From the NCBI GenBank assembly GCA_026545225.1, contig CM048848.1, positions 12,690,853 to 12,754,852 on the forward strand: a stretch of DNA of 64,000 nt, in the 5' to 3' direction. The stretch is from Cornus controversa. Its lineage: Eukaryota; Streptophyta; Magnoliopsida; Cornales; Cornaceae. The notes under the pieces are model-generated. The model saw nothing but the letters and a program-made list of their open reading frames with translations. It was not told the origin of the DNA and made no database searches. Positions within the stretch are counted from its first letter, which is position 1, and each line of letters begins with the position of its first letter. The translations under genes and the position numbers were made by a program. Of the stretch, positions 22,490-34,460 are shown in pieces.

Positions 22490-24426
22490 ATGGCCCCCAA
22501 GAAGGTTCAACTCGATCAGGGCTCAAAAAATGTTGTCAAAAATGTTGTCACTACAACAATCAACAACTCTCTCGTTAAGAAGGACACTAAGAATGTTATG
22601 ACTCCATCAAGTGGTAGCAGCACCTCTATTGGACCAACAACTCGCAGCAAAACAAAGGCACCTGCTCCTCTAACACAGAAACAAAGCATGGTGGATGTCA
22701 ACTCAACCAAGCCTGCAAGTGCAAAAGCTCATAATTCATTTATCACTCTCGAGTCCTTGAGGATGATGAACTTCAACAACACGAGCCTTAAAAAAATTCC
22801 TCCAGTTTCTGAAGACTCTTTTCCAAAAGACATGTCACTGCACTCATCTCGCTCCATGTCGGATTCTAATTAGAATGCGTGATCGCGCTCAGTTTCTTCC
22901 CCTGGATCCCCGAGAGAGTTGATTTCTCCAAGGCACTTAGATTCCCAGATGCAATTACAATCAACTAACATGCAAGTTATGATGACAGATACAACATCGA
23001 TAGAGGAACAACTTGCGACCATGGCTCGCACTATTGAAAAGCTCACTAAAACCGTTGAAGTAAAAGACTTGGAGATTGTTTCGCTCATGAATAGGTTGGA
23101 AGCTCAGAAATCTAAGGAGTCAAGTCAAAAACTCTCACACCCACCTGGTTTCACACCACAAGGGGCCACAGCAAACAAAGCTCACCATGCAAGCACATCT
23201 GAGCAAAAGGCAAATCATCCTAGTTTGGCTCCCTCTATCGCTTCGTTGTATGTTCAACAACTTCAAGACATAATCACCAACACGATCATGTCACAATATG
23301 ACAGTATTTCTCAAAGGTCGCTCATATATTCAAAGCCTTACACAAGATGAATTGACGACATGCGGATGCCAGCCAAGTATCAACCTCTCAAGCTTAAACA
23401 ATTCGATGGAAAGGGCAATCCTAAACAACATGTCGCTCATTTTGTCGAGACTTGCAATAAAGCTGGCACCAAAGGGGACCTCTTAGTCAAGCAATTTGTT
23501 CGTTCCCTCAAAGGAAATGCATTTGATTGGTACACATACCTCAAAGCTGGGAGTATTGACTATTGGAAGCAAATGGAGCAAGAGTTTCTCAACCGCTTCT
23601 ACAGTACTCGTAGAATAGTAAGCATGCTAGAACTCACTAATACTAAACAAATGAAGAATGAGCTTGTGGTTGACTATATCAACCGTTGGCGAGCTCTAAG
23701 TCTTGATTGCAAATATTATTTTTCTGAAGTCTCAGCAGTTGAAATGTGATGCAAGGCATGCACTGGGAGCTTCTCTACATTTTACAAAGAATCAGGCCTC
23801 AGCATAACAAGTAGTGGTGCAAAAGCTTTTGTCTTTCCCAATATGTCTGACGACTATCTTAAAGATGAAAGGATTAAGTCCGAAGAGGAAGACAAAATAC
23901 TTATTAACTCGGACGATGAAATAGATACGTCTTATGTCATAAGCATCATCTCTAAAGAATTGTATCAAGAAACACATTATGTTGTTTTGGTACTTCATCT
24001 GAAGGTTTGCAGTTACATAGCGCATTGAGTTAAGAAAATCGTGGTAGAAGACTGGACAGATAGGGGGCAAACCCTCTATACAAAGTTCATTCTCAACTCT
24101 CTCATATGAAATACTTTTGGCAAGGGAGCAAGATTCATGCATATCCTTTAAAAAAACCTACACAATTTTTCAAACCTCAAAATAAGAAAGAAGTCTCAAA
24201 AAGGGAACAAGAAAAATTAAGGCATAACAAAAGTGACAAATTGCAAGGATTTGCATCAAAGAAACATTATGAAGGTAATTTTTCAAGTTCTCATCAAACA
24301 ACTTCCAATGAAGAGGATCAAAAAATTGTGCTTGGAGGCCAAGAAAGAATGCTCAAGAAGGGAATGGTTCTAAAAAGATCTCACAAGAATCGAAGTCCGA
24401 AGATACTGTTGGGTCAAATCTCGTAG
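22490..24426 (+). pseudogene. Tat-type gag remnant
   Basis: One frame from ATG 22490 runs to 23749, interrupted by TAG 22871, TGA 22880 and TGA 23348. The N-terminal part is basic and Ser/Thr-rich. A coiled-coil-like stretch lies at about 22990-23110 (EEQLATMARTIEKLTK). The retrotransposon gag domain is at about 23385-23745 (QFDGKGNPKQHVAHFVETC, KGNAFDWYTYLKAGSI, EQEFLNRFYSTRR, VDYINRWR). After the TGA at 23747 the homologous sequence continues in another frame (MHWELLYILQRI), then becomes a Lys-rich tail with no zinc knuckle seen. No protease follows. Confidence 0.85.
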
Positions 24427-25060
24427 AGGAATTAAAGCATACTGGATAAGGTTCAATCCATCTACATGGACTATGACAAATGAAATATTGCCATCTTCTG
24501 GGTGGGGAGACAAGTTCGAAGTAGATGTTTCTTCTCAAATACAAGAAGAGTATAATGAAGAAACAAAGTAAGAAAGAAATCTTCAAATTGACACCGATCT
24601 GGTTCACACTTTTCAACACAAGTTTGGACTGTCTTCTGAATCTTGCATAGTTGAAGAATAATCAAAAAAGGAGTGCTCTTGATTGCATAAGCCTAACCTG
24701 CGCTACACTCCTGGCCCGCACGAGTATAAACTGTGTACGGCCCAAGAAAAAAAATAAAAATAAAATAAAAAAAATGAAAAGTTTAAGTTTGTTGATCTGA
24801 ACTACGTAAATAACTTGATCCCTGTTGAGGGTACGTACGCAGTTTGGAGGTTTGTTCCGAGTTCAGTCATCCAAGAAAAATAAAAAGATTTTTCTTGTAT
24901 TACTCCTGGCCCGTAAAAGTGTAAACTATGAAAGGCTAAATAAATGAAACTCTTTATTCTGTAAAAAAATAAAAAATAAAATAAAAAAAATAAAATTGCC
25001 TCCATAATCAAACTTGCATGAAATATGATTTTAAGATAAAGGTGGTGGTTCTGGCCAAAC
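24427..25060 (+). other. Tat-type 3' region, unique part
   Basis: Non-coding. The phrase 'ctcctggcccg...agt(a/g)taaact' occurs twice (about 24708 and 24905), as in the 3' regions of other Tat-like elements. Confidence 0.6.
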
Positions 25061-25067
25061 ATTGTTT

Positions 25068-25795
25068 CCAAACCGATGCACAAGAGCGCAATTGTACACA
25101 CAGTTGGAGTCTTCCAAATCACGCCTTCTAGACTGGTGCACAAGAGCGCAATTGTACACACAGTTGGAGTCTTCCAAATCACGCCTTCCAGACTGGTACA
25201 CAAGAGCGCAATTGTACACACAATTGGAGTCTTCCAAATCACGCCTTCCAGACTGGTGCATAAGAGCACAATTGTACACACAGTTGGAGTCCTTCAAATC
25301 ACGCCTTCCAGACCGGTGTACAAGAGCGCAATTGTACACACATTTGGAGTATTCCAAATCACGCATTCCAAACTGGTGCACAAGAGCGCAATTGTACACA
25401 CAGTCGAAGTTTTCCAAATCACGCATTCCAAATCAGTGCACAAGAGCGTAATTGTACACACAGTCGGAGTCTTCCAAATCACGCCTTCTAAACTGGTGCA
25501 CAAGAGTGCAATTGTACACACAGTTGGAGTCTTCCAAATCACGCCTTCGAGACTGATGCAAAAGAGCGCAATTGTACACACAGTTGGAGTCTTCCAAATC
25601 ATGCCTTCTAGAGTGGTGCCCAAGAGCGCAATTGTACACAACAATTGTATACACAGTCAAAGTATTCCAAATCATGCCTTCCAGACTGGTGCACAAGAGC
25701 GCAATTGTACACACAGTCGAAGTCTTCCAAATCACGCCTTCCAGATTAGTGCACAAGAGCGCAATTGTATACACAGACAGAGACTTCAAAGATAG
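25068..25795. repeat. 60-bp minisatellite, 12 copies
   Basis: The word 'caagagcgcaattgtacaca' recurs every 60 bp from 25081 to 25561, then at 25621, about 25693 and about 25753. One unit carries a small internal duplication. Because 60 is divisible by three, several long frames open on both strands; they are repeat artefacts. Confidence 0.95.
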
Positions 25796-26205
25796 TCACA
25801 CAAATTCACTTGTGCAAACTGCGGTCACATTTTCTTCGAGATTGTTACACAAATGCACATTTTAGTCTGCAAGTTTATGTTACAAAGGCATACTACAAGA
25901 GATATTTTTACTTATTTATTTTTATTAAAAAAAAAAAAAGGTATTGGGCATACCTATGTGGCTGAGAGTTTCTTCCCTTAAGTCAGTTGGTTTCCAAGCG
26001 TCTGCAAAAAAAAAAAAAGTCAGCATGTGAAAAAAAAAAATTTTGAAGTTGCATGTTATATTATTTTTCAAGGGTTTGTGATACATAGGGTAGTGCAAGA
26101 GAGATGGTATGACATTGTAATAATTTTCTGTGAGGTCTCAAGTTCAAAACTAGTAGGCAACATAATGAGAAATATATATATATTTTTGGTTTTGTTTGAC
26201 ACAAG

Positions 26206-26480
26206 TAAAAAAAAAAAGAGAAAAAAAAAAGAAAAGAGAAGAAACAGGCGTGAAGAAGAAGAGAAGAGAAGAGAAGAAGAAGAAAAAAAAACTGGCGTGA
26301 AGAAGAGAAAGAAAGAAAAAGAAAAGAAGAAAAAGGAAAGAAGAAGAAGTTGGTTAAAAAAAAAAGAAAAAAGAAAAAAAAAAGAGAAGAGAATACAAGA
26401 AGAAGGAACAAAAAAGAAAAAAAGAAGAAAAAGAAAAAAAAAAGATGAAGTTGGCGAGAGAAAAAAAAAAAAACTTACCG
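26206..26480. repeat. Purine (GA/A) low-complexity tract
   Basis: Nearly pure purine for about 270 bp, with agaag and aaag words. The Lys/Glu-rich ORF across it is low complexity. Confidence 0.95.
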
Positions 26481-26555
26481 CTGTTAAGTGTGAGTTTCTT
26501 CCAAGTTCCTTTGAGTATCAGCTTGAGGGAGGCTACATATATATAATGGTGAATT

Positions 26556-27215
26556 AATCCTATTTGACATAGGATTCTCAAGTCTCCAATTCCGGTTAGA
26601 AAAAAAAAATCCTATTTATAATGGGATTCTTAAGTCTCCAATTCTGTTTGGAAAAGAAAAATAAATCCTATTTGTATTAGGGTTCTTAAGTCTCCAATTC
26701 TATTTGGAAAAGGAAAAAAATATTTGTAGGCCCAAACAAATACCAGTCCAACATAGGCCCAAAACTGTAACGCCCAAATGTATGCAAGCCCATATTCATA
26801 AACCTACTATATAGGCCCAAACAAATATCGATCCAGCACGCCACCCAAGAACCCACCTCCTGCTCCTACTGATAAGATCAACCTCATACAAGATAAAGAT
26901 CAAAGACAAATCCATCATTACTAGTCCACCTCATGCTCTGGAGGACAGTATAAAAGGAGAGAGACCCCATTGTAAAGAGGAGGACTTTTTTGTAAGGGAA
27001 GAGATATACTTTCACTAAATAACAAAGAGAGAAAGTTCATATTGTATTCTAGTGAAATAGATTCTAATCTTAAGTGTGTTGTGTGAAGATAAAATAGTTG
27101 TCGATTGAAAATCAATAATAGAAGATTTTTGACACCTACAATATTCTATTTGTAATAGGATTTTCAAGTCTCCAATTCTGGTTGGAGAAGGAAAAAAAAT
27201 CCTATTTGTAATAGG

Positions 27216-27250
<35 letters not shown>

Positions 27251-27260
27251 TCACGACTCT
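26556..27260. repeat. ~70-bp tandem repeat, split by solo LTR
   Basis: The phrase 'aagtctccaattctg(g/t)ttgga' recurs at about 26580, 26632, 26687 and 27166 with 'cctatttgtaataggatt' between. The array is split by the 416-bp insertion 26725-27140. A TA microsatellite lies at 27221-27246. Confidence 0.85.
26725..27140 (+). mobile_element. Solo LTR or TRIM-like insertion, 416 bp
   Basis: Starts 'tgtaggcccaaac', ends 'gacacctaca', flanked by the perfect 5-bp duplication atatt (26720-26724 and 27141-27145). It contains a TATA box (tataaaag near 26950). No internal domain is present, so it is a solo LTR or a very short element. Confidence 0.9.
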
Positions 27261-27393
27261 AATTCAAGTGGACAAAGAAGATATCCTCTTTACAATTAGA
27301 TTTTCGCAAAAAAAAGAAAATTTTTTTTTGCGAAAATTAAATACTTCAAGTTCCGCTTTAAAAATGTGACAAACTCGATATAGCGCAAGACTT

Positions 27394-27409
27394 GAAGTAG
27401 GGGGCAATT
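27394..27409 (+). other. Polypurine tract of the Tat-type element
   Basis: gaagtagggggcaatt lies directly before the right LTR; the nearby phrase 'agggggca' is a typical Tat tract. Confidence 0.75.
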
Positions 27410-28419
27410 TGTAGACACATAAATTTTAGGATGGTCTAATCACCGTCCAATTGGTCAATAAGTCAAACACTTTTGATCACTTTAATTCTACAATTGCGGA
27501 TCCCGTCAACGAACACGTGTTAAAATCTTGAAGGTTCAGGCCTTTAAAAAACATGTGTGATAATTCAAATTTAAATTTATTTATTTCCATTTAAAAGGAG
27601 GCAAAATCTCTTTTTTTAATGAAAGTTGGCACAATTAATGGGGAGTTACTAAATTAAACCCCCACCTTTTTGCCTATAAATGCGAGTTCACCCTACACAT
27701 TCAAAAAAAAAAATTGGAGCAGAAGGAGACAAAGACAGAGACAGAGAGATCAAGGGAACACAAAACCTTTGCTGAACCTCTGCCTCGACCAACACTCGAA
27801 ATTTTGAAGACGAAGAACATCAAGCATGCCACACGAGTGCCGTTCTACCTCAAAGACTTTAAATTCTCAAAGAATCTGAAGATGAAGAACAACAAGCACG
27901 CCCCACAAGTGTCGTTCTTTTTCTAAGACCTTCAACCATCAAAGAATCTGAAAATGAAGAACAACAAGGATGCCACACAAGTGCAGTTCTTCTTCTAAGA
28001 CCTTTAACCATTGAAGAATCTAAAGACGAGAAAACATCAAGCACACCACATAAGTGTCATTTTTCTTCTAAAACCTTCAACTATCGAAGAATCTACAACA
28101 AGCACGCCACACAAGTGCCATTTTTCTTCGAAGACCTTCAATCCATCGTTCGAGATCAAGCTCTATCTGCCCTCGATTGAAAATCCCATCAAGCTTTTTC
28201 TCAATTTTGAAGATTTGAAGAAAGCTCATCACCACCGGTTCAAGAACAAGCTTTTGAAGCCCTTGCACCAAATATCAAGGAGATTAAATCAGAGGAAGAT
28301 TCTTTGCTGTAAAAAAATCGACCATAGAGAATTATACCCATTTTTTTAAAATTAATAAAATTAATTATTTGTTAGTCATTTTCGTTCCTAGATATTTGGA
28401 CACGAAATTTGTGTGTACA
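27410..28419 (+). repeat. Tat-type right LTR
   Basis: Direct copy of 21395-22403 with several percent divergence by eye. It is followed not by host DNA but by a second primer-binding-site segment to about 28482. Confidence 0.92.
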
Positions 28420-28482
28420 AATTTCTGGCACGCCTGGTGGGACCTCTCTGCCTCTCATCTCTATCTCCTTAATCAATTTCCA

Positions 28483-31400
28483 AGGATGAAACATGAATTG
28501 GCTATGGTGCACTTATGCATATTAAATATAACAACGATAAGTGAAAGTACTTCATTTCTAAATTTGTGGAAACTCACAACCATCCCTTGATAATTGAGGA
28601 GTGCAACCACATAAAGCCTTCGCAGCAAAGAATTACTATAATTTAGGCCATTGATGTGGAGTTTGCTTCCGATTCAGGAATTGTGGTTAGTAATGCATAT
28701 GAGTTAATAAGAAAACAAGCTGGTGGGAGACAATCTATTGGCTTCACTAAGCTGGATCAATAAAATTATATAAGGACTCGAAGACAAAGTGAGCTTCAAT
28801 TTGGAGATAAAATTTGGTTGATAAATTATTTTCAGACTCAGGCCTGCGAAGATCCTTCATTCTTCTATGTTATACAATTAGATAATGAAGAAATGATAAC
28901 TAATATCTTTTGGACAGATTTGAGAATGATAGTTGATTATGGCCATTTTGGAGACGTCATAACTTTTGACACAACATACAAACTTATCCACGACAATCGA
29001 CATTTGGCATTATTTCTCGATCTTAATCACCACTGAGAGATGTATAATGAGACTTCCGATTCTTTTGCTTGGTTATTTGATACATTACTGAATGCGATGT
29101 CTAGTAAAGTGCTAAAGACGATTCTGACTAACCAAGATGTAACAATGGCAAAGGCATTGACACAGGTTATGCCTTGGATGAAACATCATCTTTGTACGTG
29201 GCACTTAATGCAAAATGCTCAAAAGCATTTTGGCCCCTTTTTTGAAGGTGACGAAGACATCAAAAATGTGATATCCAATTTCATGTCTTGCATTGAGGAG
29301 GAAGATGATTTTTTATTCAAATGGGAAGAAATGTTAACATTATATAGTGTTGTTGATAACACATGGCTGGAAAAATTGTTTGGTTTGAGACATAAATAGG
29401 CTAAGGTTTTGTTAAAAATGTGTGGTCCGTGGGAATGCATAGCACACAGTTGAGTGAAAGCTTCAATGCTTGCTTGAAAGAGTACTTAACGAGGCAACAA
29501 ACAATTCCAGATTTCTTCAATCACTAATTGAAAGACTACTTTCTACAAGTGTTACAAAGAGTATGAAGTCGAGTATGGTTTGCTCCATAAGCTACCTAGA
29601 CTCCAAAGTGATTGTGAAATATTAATTCAAGCCAAAAAAACCACAAAGAGGATAATTGAGATTTTTTAGGAAAAATTTTTAGTAGCTTGTGTCAGTGAGA
29701 GAATCATTAGATGTAGTGCCATCGTGTTTATAAAGTTGGCATTCATGAAGATGGGGTGCAACGATGCTTGACAAGGACAGTTGATGACCAATTATTTTGT
29801 TCATGTGAAAAATTCAAAATGGAAGGTATTATGTGTAGCCACACTTTGAAAGTTCTTAAAGAGGTGATGAACATCAATGAATTGCCTTCTTAATATATAT
29901 TACCAATGTGGACTAGAAATGCTAGACACGGTAACTTGGATGAAATTCTTGCTGGTGAAGTTATGATAGATCCTAAACTTGAAGTAAGGCAACGACAGAG
30001 GATCCTTTGTCATATTCTAACTGAAATATCTTCCATTGGATCGAAAACCAATGATGGATACAATGATTTATTACTAAAGGTGATGGAATGGAAAAAATCT
30101 GCACAAGGAAGTTTAGCTAGGAAAGAAGCAAGTTTACCACCTACATCCACTGGAATAAATGCCAAGGGCCTGAAGGACAAAGGCGTAGGATCAAATCTAA
30201 TTTGGAGAAATATGTGTAGAAGAAGAAAAAGGCTATGAAACAAAAACTTAAGGTATTTATCATAATTTCATTATTTACTATTATATATAAATTTCAGGTT
30301 TTCATCCTATTACCTTTAACTTGGGATGTAACATACATTTCAGGTTTCCTAAGTGTTTCTTTGAAGTGGGTGTATAACATACATTTCATGTTTCCTACCT
30401 ATTACCTCAAAGTTAGGATGTAACATACATTTCATGTTTTCTACATGTTACTTTTAAGTGGGTATGTAACATCTATTTCTTGTTTCCTGCCTATTACCTT
30501 TAAGTTGGGTATGTAACATAAATTTTAGGTTTTCTATATGTTACTTTTAAGTGAATATGTAACATACATTTCATGTTATCGTAATTTCATTGTATAATAT
30601 TATATATGGACTTCTTTGTATTGTGAAACTGTAAATTTTTTTAACATTTTTCTTGTGTTTTAGAAATCTAAGGACACTGGTATTTCTGAAATGGCAGGTG
30701 GCAGTGGTAGGAGGACAATCCCCTCCTATATTTTAGTCAATGTGAGTATTGTTGTCACTAAATGAGATCCAATAACTTGTTTGGATGACATCTACATAGT
30801 AGTTTGTTTATTTTGCTTACAATATATTGCTAACCTAACAAAGGTACACTAATTATTTTTTGAAGGGTGTTGAAATTCCATCTGAATTTCTCAATGATCA
30901 TTGTTATGTGCCACCACCTGTAATGCACGACAGACAAGGTGGCCAATGACCTTTTAGTCCCGGTACTCATTTTGGTCAACCCATAACTCCTTTAAACCAG
31001 GTAAGTGAGATAATACAATTTTATTCTGGTAATGGAATATGAATTATGACTTTCATTGTATAATCTCTAATGAACACTATAAAATTTTGTAGAGTAATAC
31101 TGGTGATCCATGTATGTTTTCATCAGAACTATTCAATACCCCTTCTTCCTATGACGAATCATACGTAACTGATTTGGCAAGTGAATAATATCCACTTTCT
31201 CACCCAAATATTTTATTATGTTATTATATTTTAGGCTTAAATTGTGATTTAAACGGACTTTGGGCATGTTTTTTCAAGTCGCTCTTCAATTTGTATAAGA
31301 TTTAATAGTAACTGCTCTCATATGCAACATGCCTTTTTATTTTGAGTGCATATTAAATGTTTGTTTCAATACATTCAGATATAAATAACTCTATTTTGAA

Positions 31401-31535
31401 ATGCAGGCCTCAAGTAACAATTGCTACAACATCAATCTTGATCTTAGGCTCAATCAATCATTTTTCACGCCAACGTCCCATATGCCAATCCATGAGATTA
31501 ATCGTAGTACACAACAACAACTGTTTAGAACTTGA
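28483..31535 (+). pseudogene. MULE transposase, FAR1/FHY3 type, broken
   Basis: Expected product: nuclear transposase that binds and cuts the MULE ends. Visible domains: the end of the FAR1 zinc-binding N-terminus (KFVETHNHPL, about 28560-28590); linker (IGFTKLD); MULE catalytic domain at about 28818-29230 (FWTDLRMIVDYGHFGDVITF, TNQDVTMAKAL, HLCTWHLMQNA); STQLSESFNACLKEYL at about 29440; SWIM zinc finger near 29800-29850 (FCSCEKFKMEGIMCSHT). Three or four 3' exons follow with good splice signals: 30664-30741, 30866-31000, 31093 onward, and possibly 31407-31535. Breaks include TGA 29034, TAG 29397, frame changes near 29400, 29530 and 29780, and TAA near 29891. The start was lost to the Tat insertion. 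Unlike domesticated FAR1 genes, this one lies within intact MULE ends. Confidence 0.88.
30296..30585. repeat. 45-bp minisatellite, outlying copies in transposase intron
   Basis: Diverged copies of the 'gggatgtaacatacatttcaggtttcctacctattacctt' pattern inside the inferred intron 30253-30663. More diverged single copies occur at 31715-31790. Confidence 0.8.
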
Positions 31536-31993
31536 GTTTGAAGTGCTTATGTATTTTATCTATATCTAGTTGGTATATGACTAGCAATTACATTTCTCAA
31601 CTATATGTTGAGTTGATTCTCATTGAATGTACATGACTCAAATTAAATGTTATTGGAAAAACTTCTTATCCATACATATTCAGAGAAAAAAATATATTAA
31701 CCATACATACAAACGTTTCAGGTTTCCCTCATATTCTGTTTAAGTTGGAAAATAATATACATTTCAAGTTTTCTACTTTTTATGTTTAGGTTGGGATATA
31801 ATATATAATTTAGTTTCTAAATTAAACTACCATAGAGAAAATGACAAAAGATTTTTTTTTTTCATTTTAAACTAATTTAAATTTTACTTATTTAATGTTT
31901 GTTGAATAAATGCAAGTTAAATTTATTCATGAGGTCAAGTCAAAGTATAATGTCTGAAATATACAAATATACTTAAATAAATCAAATATTTTA

Positions 31994-33665
31994 TACTGTC
32001 TTATATGTTAAAGTGGGTATATAACATACATTTCAAGTTTCTTCCTATCTCCTTAAGCTGAGATGTATCATACATTATAGGTTTTCTACCTATTACCTTA
32101 AGGTTAGAATGTACCATACATTTCAAATTTTATATCTATTACCTTAAGTTGGGATGTACCATACATTTTAGGTTTACTACCTATTACCTTAAGTTGGGAT
32201 GTACTATACATTTTAGGTTTCCAACTTGTTATCTTAAGTTGGCAGCCTGTTACCTTAAGTTGGGATGTATCATACATTTTAAGTTTTTAATTTGTTACCT
32301 TAACTTGGGATGTACCATACATTTTAAGTTTCCTACCTATTACTTTAAGTTGAGATGTACCATACATTTTAGGTTTCTAACCTGTTATCTTAAGTTGGAC
32401 AACCTATTATCTTAAGTTAGGATATATCATACATTTTAGGTTTCCAACCTATTAACTTAAGTTGGGATGTACCATACATTTCAGGTTTTCTACCTTTTAA
32501 TTTAAGTTGAGATGTACCATACACTTTAGGTTTTTAACCTGTTATCTTAAATTGGGCAACCTGTTATCTTAAGTTGGGATATATCATACATTTTAAGTTT
32601 CCAACCTATTAACTTAAGTTGTGATATACCATATATTTTAGGTTTTCTACCTATTACCTTAAGTTGGGATGTACCATACATTTTAGGTTTCCAACTTGTT
32701 ATCTTAAGTTGGGCAACATGTTACCTTAAATTGGGATGTATCATACATTTTAGATTTTCAACCTATTACCTTAAGTTAGTATATACCATATATTTTAGGT
32801 TTCCTACCTATTACCTTAAGTTGGGATGTACTATACATTTTAAGTTTCCAACATATTACCTTAAGTTGGGCAACCTGTTTCCTTAAGTTTGGATCATACA
32901 TTTTAGGTTTTCAATTTGTTACTTTAAGTTGAGATGTACTATACATTTCTAGTTTCATACCTATTACCTTAAGTTGTGATGTACCATACATTCTAGGTTT
33001 CCTACCTATTATCTTAAGTTGGAATGTACCATATATTTTAGGTTTCTAACCTGTTATCTTGGGCAACATTATACCTTAAGTTAGGATGTAGCATGTTACA
33101 TTTCAAGTTTCATACCTATTACCTTAAGTTGGGATGCACCACACATTTCTTACTTATTACCTTAAATTGGGATGTACCATATATTTTAGGTTTCCAACCT
33201 GCTTTCTTATGTTGGGCAACCTGTTACCTTAAGTTGGGATGTATCATACATTTTAGGCTTTCAATATATTACCTTAAGTTGGGATGTACCATACATTTCA
33301 AGTTTCCTACCTATTAGCTTAAGTTGAGATATACCATACATTTTAGGTTTCCAACCTGTTATCTTAAGTTGGGATATATCATACATTTTATTTTAGTTTT
33401 CCAACCTATTACCTTAAGTTGGGATGTACCATACATTTAAGGTTTCCTACCTTTTAATTTAAGTTGGGATGTATTATACATTTTAAGTTTCCTACCTATT
33501 ACCTTTAAGGTTGAGATGTACCATACATTTCAATTTGGATGCAAAATTTAAGTGGGTATGTAACATTCATTTCATGCTTCCTACGTCTTACATTAAGGTT
33601 GGGATGTAACATAGAATTCATGATTCCTACATCTTACGTTTTAGTTGGGATTCAACATTCAGTTA
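31994..33665. repeat. 45-bp minisatellite, main array (~35-40 units)
   Basis: The unit contains 'accttaagttgggatgtacc' followed by 'atacattttaggtttcctac'; consecutive starts at 32141 and 32186 give 45 bp. Shortened units with 'ttgggcaacctgtta' are interspersed, forming a loose higher-order pattern. T/A-rich, non-coding. It lies between the transposase and the Ulp1 gene. Confidence 0.93.
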
Positions 33666-33918
33666 AAGTTTTTAGCCTATTTGTTCTGCTCCAGCTATGG
33701 TTTGTTTTTTATTTGTGCCTTCAATTATTGAAGAACCAAGAAAGGAATGGTGAGTTTCTTTCTAAGGGTTTTATAACAATTGAGTCATCTTACGTTTGAT
33801 TAATGTACCATATAATAAAAACGTTTGATTAATGTAGCATATATTTTTTAATAAAAGTATATCGGCTTAATAATTGTATTTATGGTGATGGTAGGACTTT
33901 TTTTGTTTTCAAAATTAC

Positions 33919-34293
33919 ATGGAAAAAGGTCGCGCTCTCCTTGTAGAAGGAGATGTGCGAGAACACTTAGGTTGTCAATTTGCGTATGGCATTGCATTAC
34001 TATATGGGAATGATATGGACAAAAAGAAAGGAATTGAAATTCTAAGCGATCATAAGAGAGATATTTCAAAGAATTCATTTCTTAAACGTAGTCGAAAGAA
34101 CATGATTTCAATCTTTAAAAGCGAGTGGATACATGATTCTCATGTCATGAAAAATATTTCTAGGTTTTGTCCAGAGGTAGGCCACGTTCAAGACAGTTTG
34201 TGGGGGCGTCTTAACGAGGACACTGTCACGTGCAACATTATGTTGAGGAATAATTGTCATGATTTTATCTTTATAACTACAACTATATGTTAA
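33919..34293 (+). CDS. Unrecognised 124-aa ORF inside the minisatellite
   Basis: ATG 33919 to TAA 34291. Composition is ordinary for a soluble protein: Lys/Asp-rich, mixed hydrophobic, with segments MEKGRALLVEGDVREHLG and KGIEILSDHKRDISKN. I recognise no domain. It is bordered on both sides by 45-bp repeat units, and its codon composition is less AT-extreme than the flanks. It could be a captured host fragment, a remnant MULE exon, or chance. No promoter is evident. Confidence 0.35.
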   Translation: MEKGRALLVEGDVREHLGCQFAYGIALLYGNDMDKKKGIEILSDHKRDISKNSFLKRSRKNMISIFKSEWIHDSHVMKNISRFCPEVGHVQDSLWGRLNEDTVTCNIMLRNNCHDFIFITTTIC

Positions 34294-34294
34294 C

Positions 34295-34460
34295 TACATT
34301 TAAGTTGGTATGTTACATACATTTAAGATATTTTGCATATTACATTTAAGTTGGGATGTACCATACATTTTAGGGAACTTGCCTATTTCTATTAAATTAT
34401 GATGTAACATTCATTTCAGGAACCTGCCTATTTTCATTAAATTAGGATGTAACAATCATA
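34295..34460. repeat. 45-bp minisatellite, right outlying copies
   Basis: Three or four diverged units ('aagttgggatgtaccatacattttagg' type) directly after the ORF at 33919-34293. Confidence 0.8.

Larger units (their letters stand above)
21395..28482 (+). mobile_element. Tat-type gag-only retroelement, rearranged end
   Basis: LTR (21395-22403), primer binding site, gag, satellite-rich 3' half, polypurine tract and LTR (27410-28419), followed by a second primer-site segment (28420-28482) matching 22404-22465. Protease, RT, RNase H and integrase are absent. It disrupts the MULE transposase N-terminus. The extra primer-site segment means the right border is not a normal LTR end, so no target duplication can be defined. 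Tat/Ogre relatives commonly carry tandem repeats in this 3' position. Confidence 0.88.

Noticed and set aside
25031..25795. Long ORFs on both strands and CRISPR-like regularity
   Set aside because: The 60-bp units are contiguous without unique spacers, in a plant retroelement; the ORFs are repeat artefacts.
26027..26557. 176-codon Lys/Glu-rich ORF
   Set aside because: Low-complexity purine tract; no domain and no sign of coding constraint.
28818..29399. Domesticated FAR1/FHY3 host transcription factor
   Set aside because: It has stops and frameshifts and lies within matching inverted ends with a 9-bp duplication, so it is transposon-borne and not a host gene.
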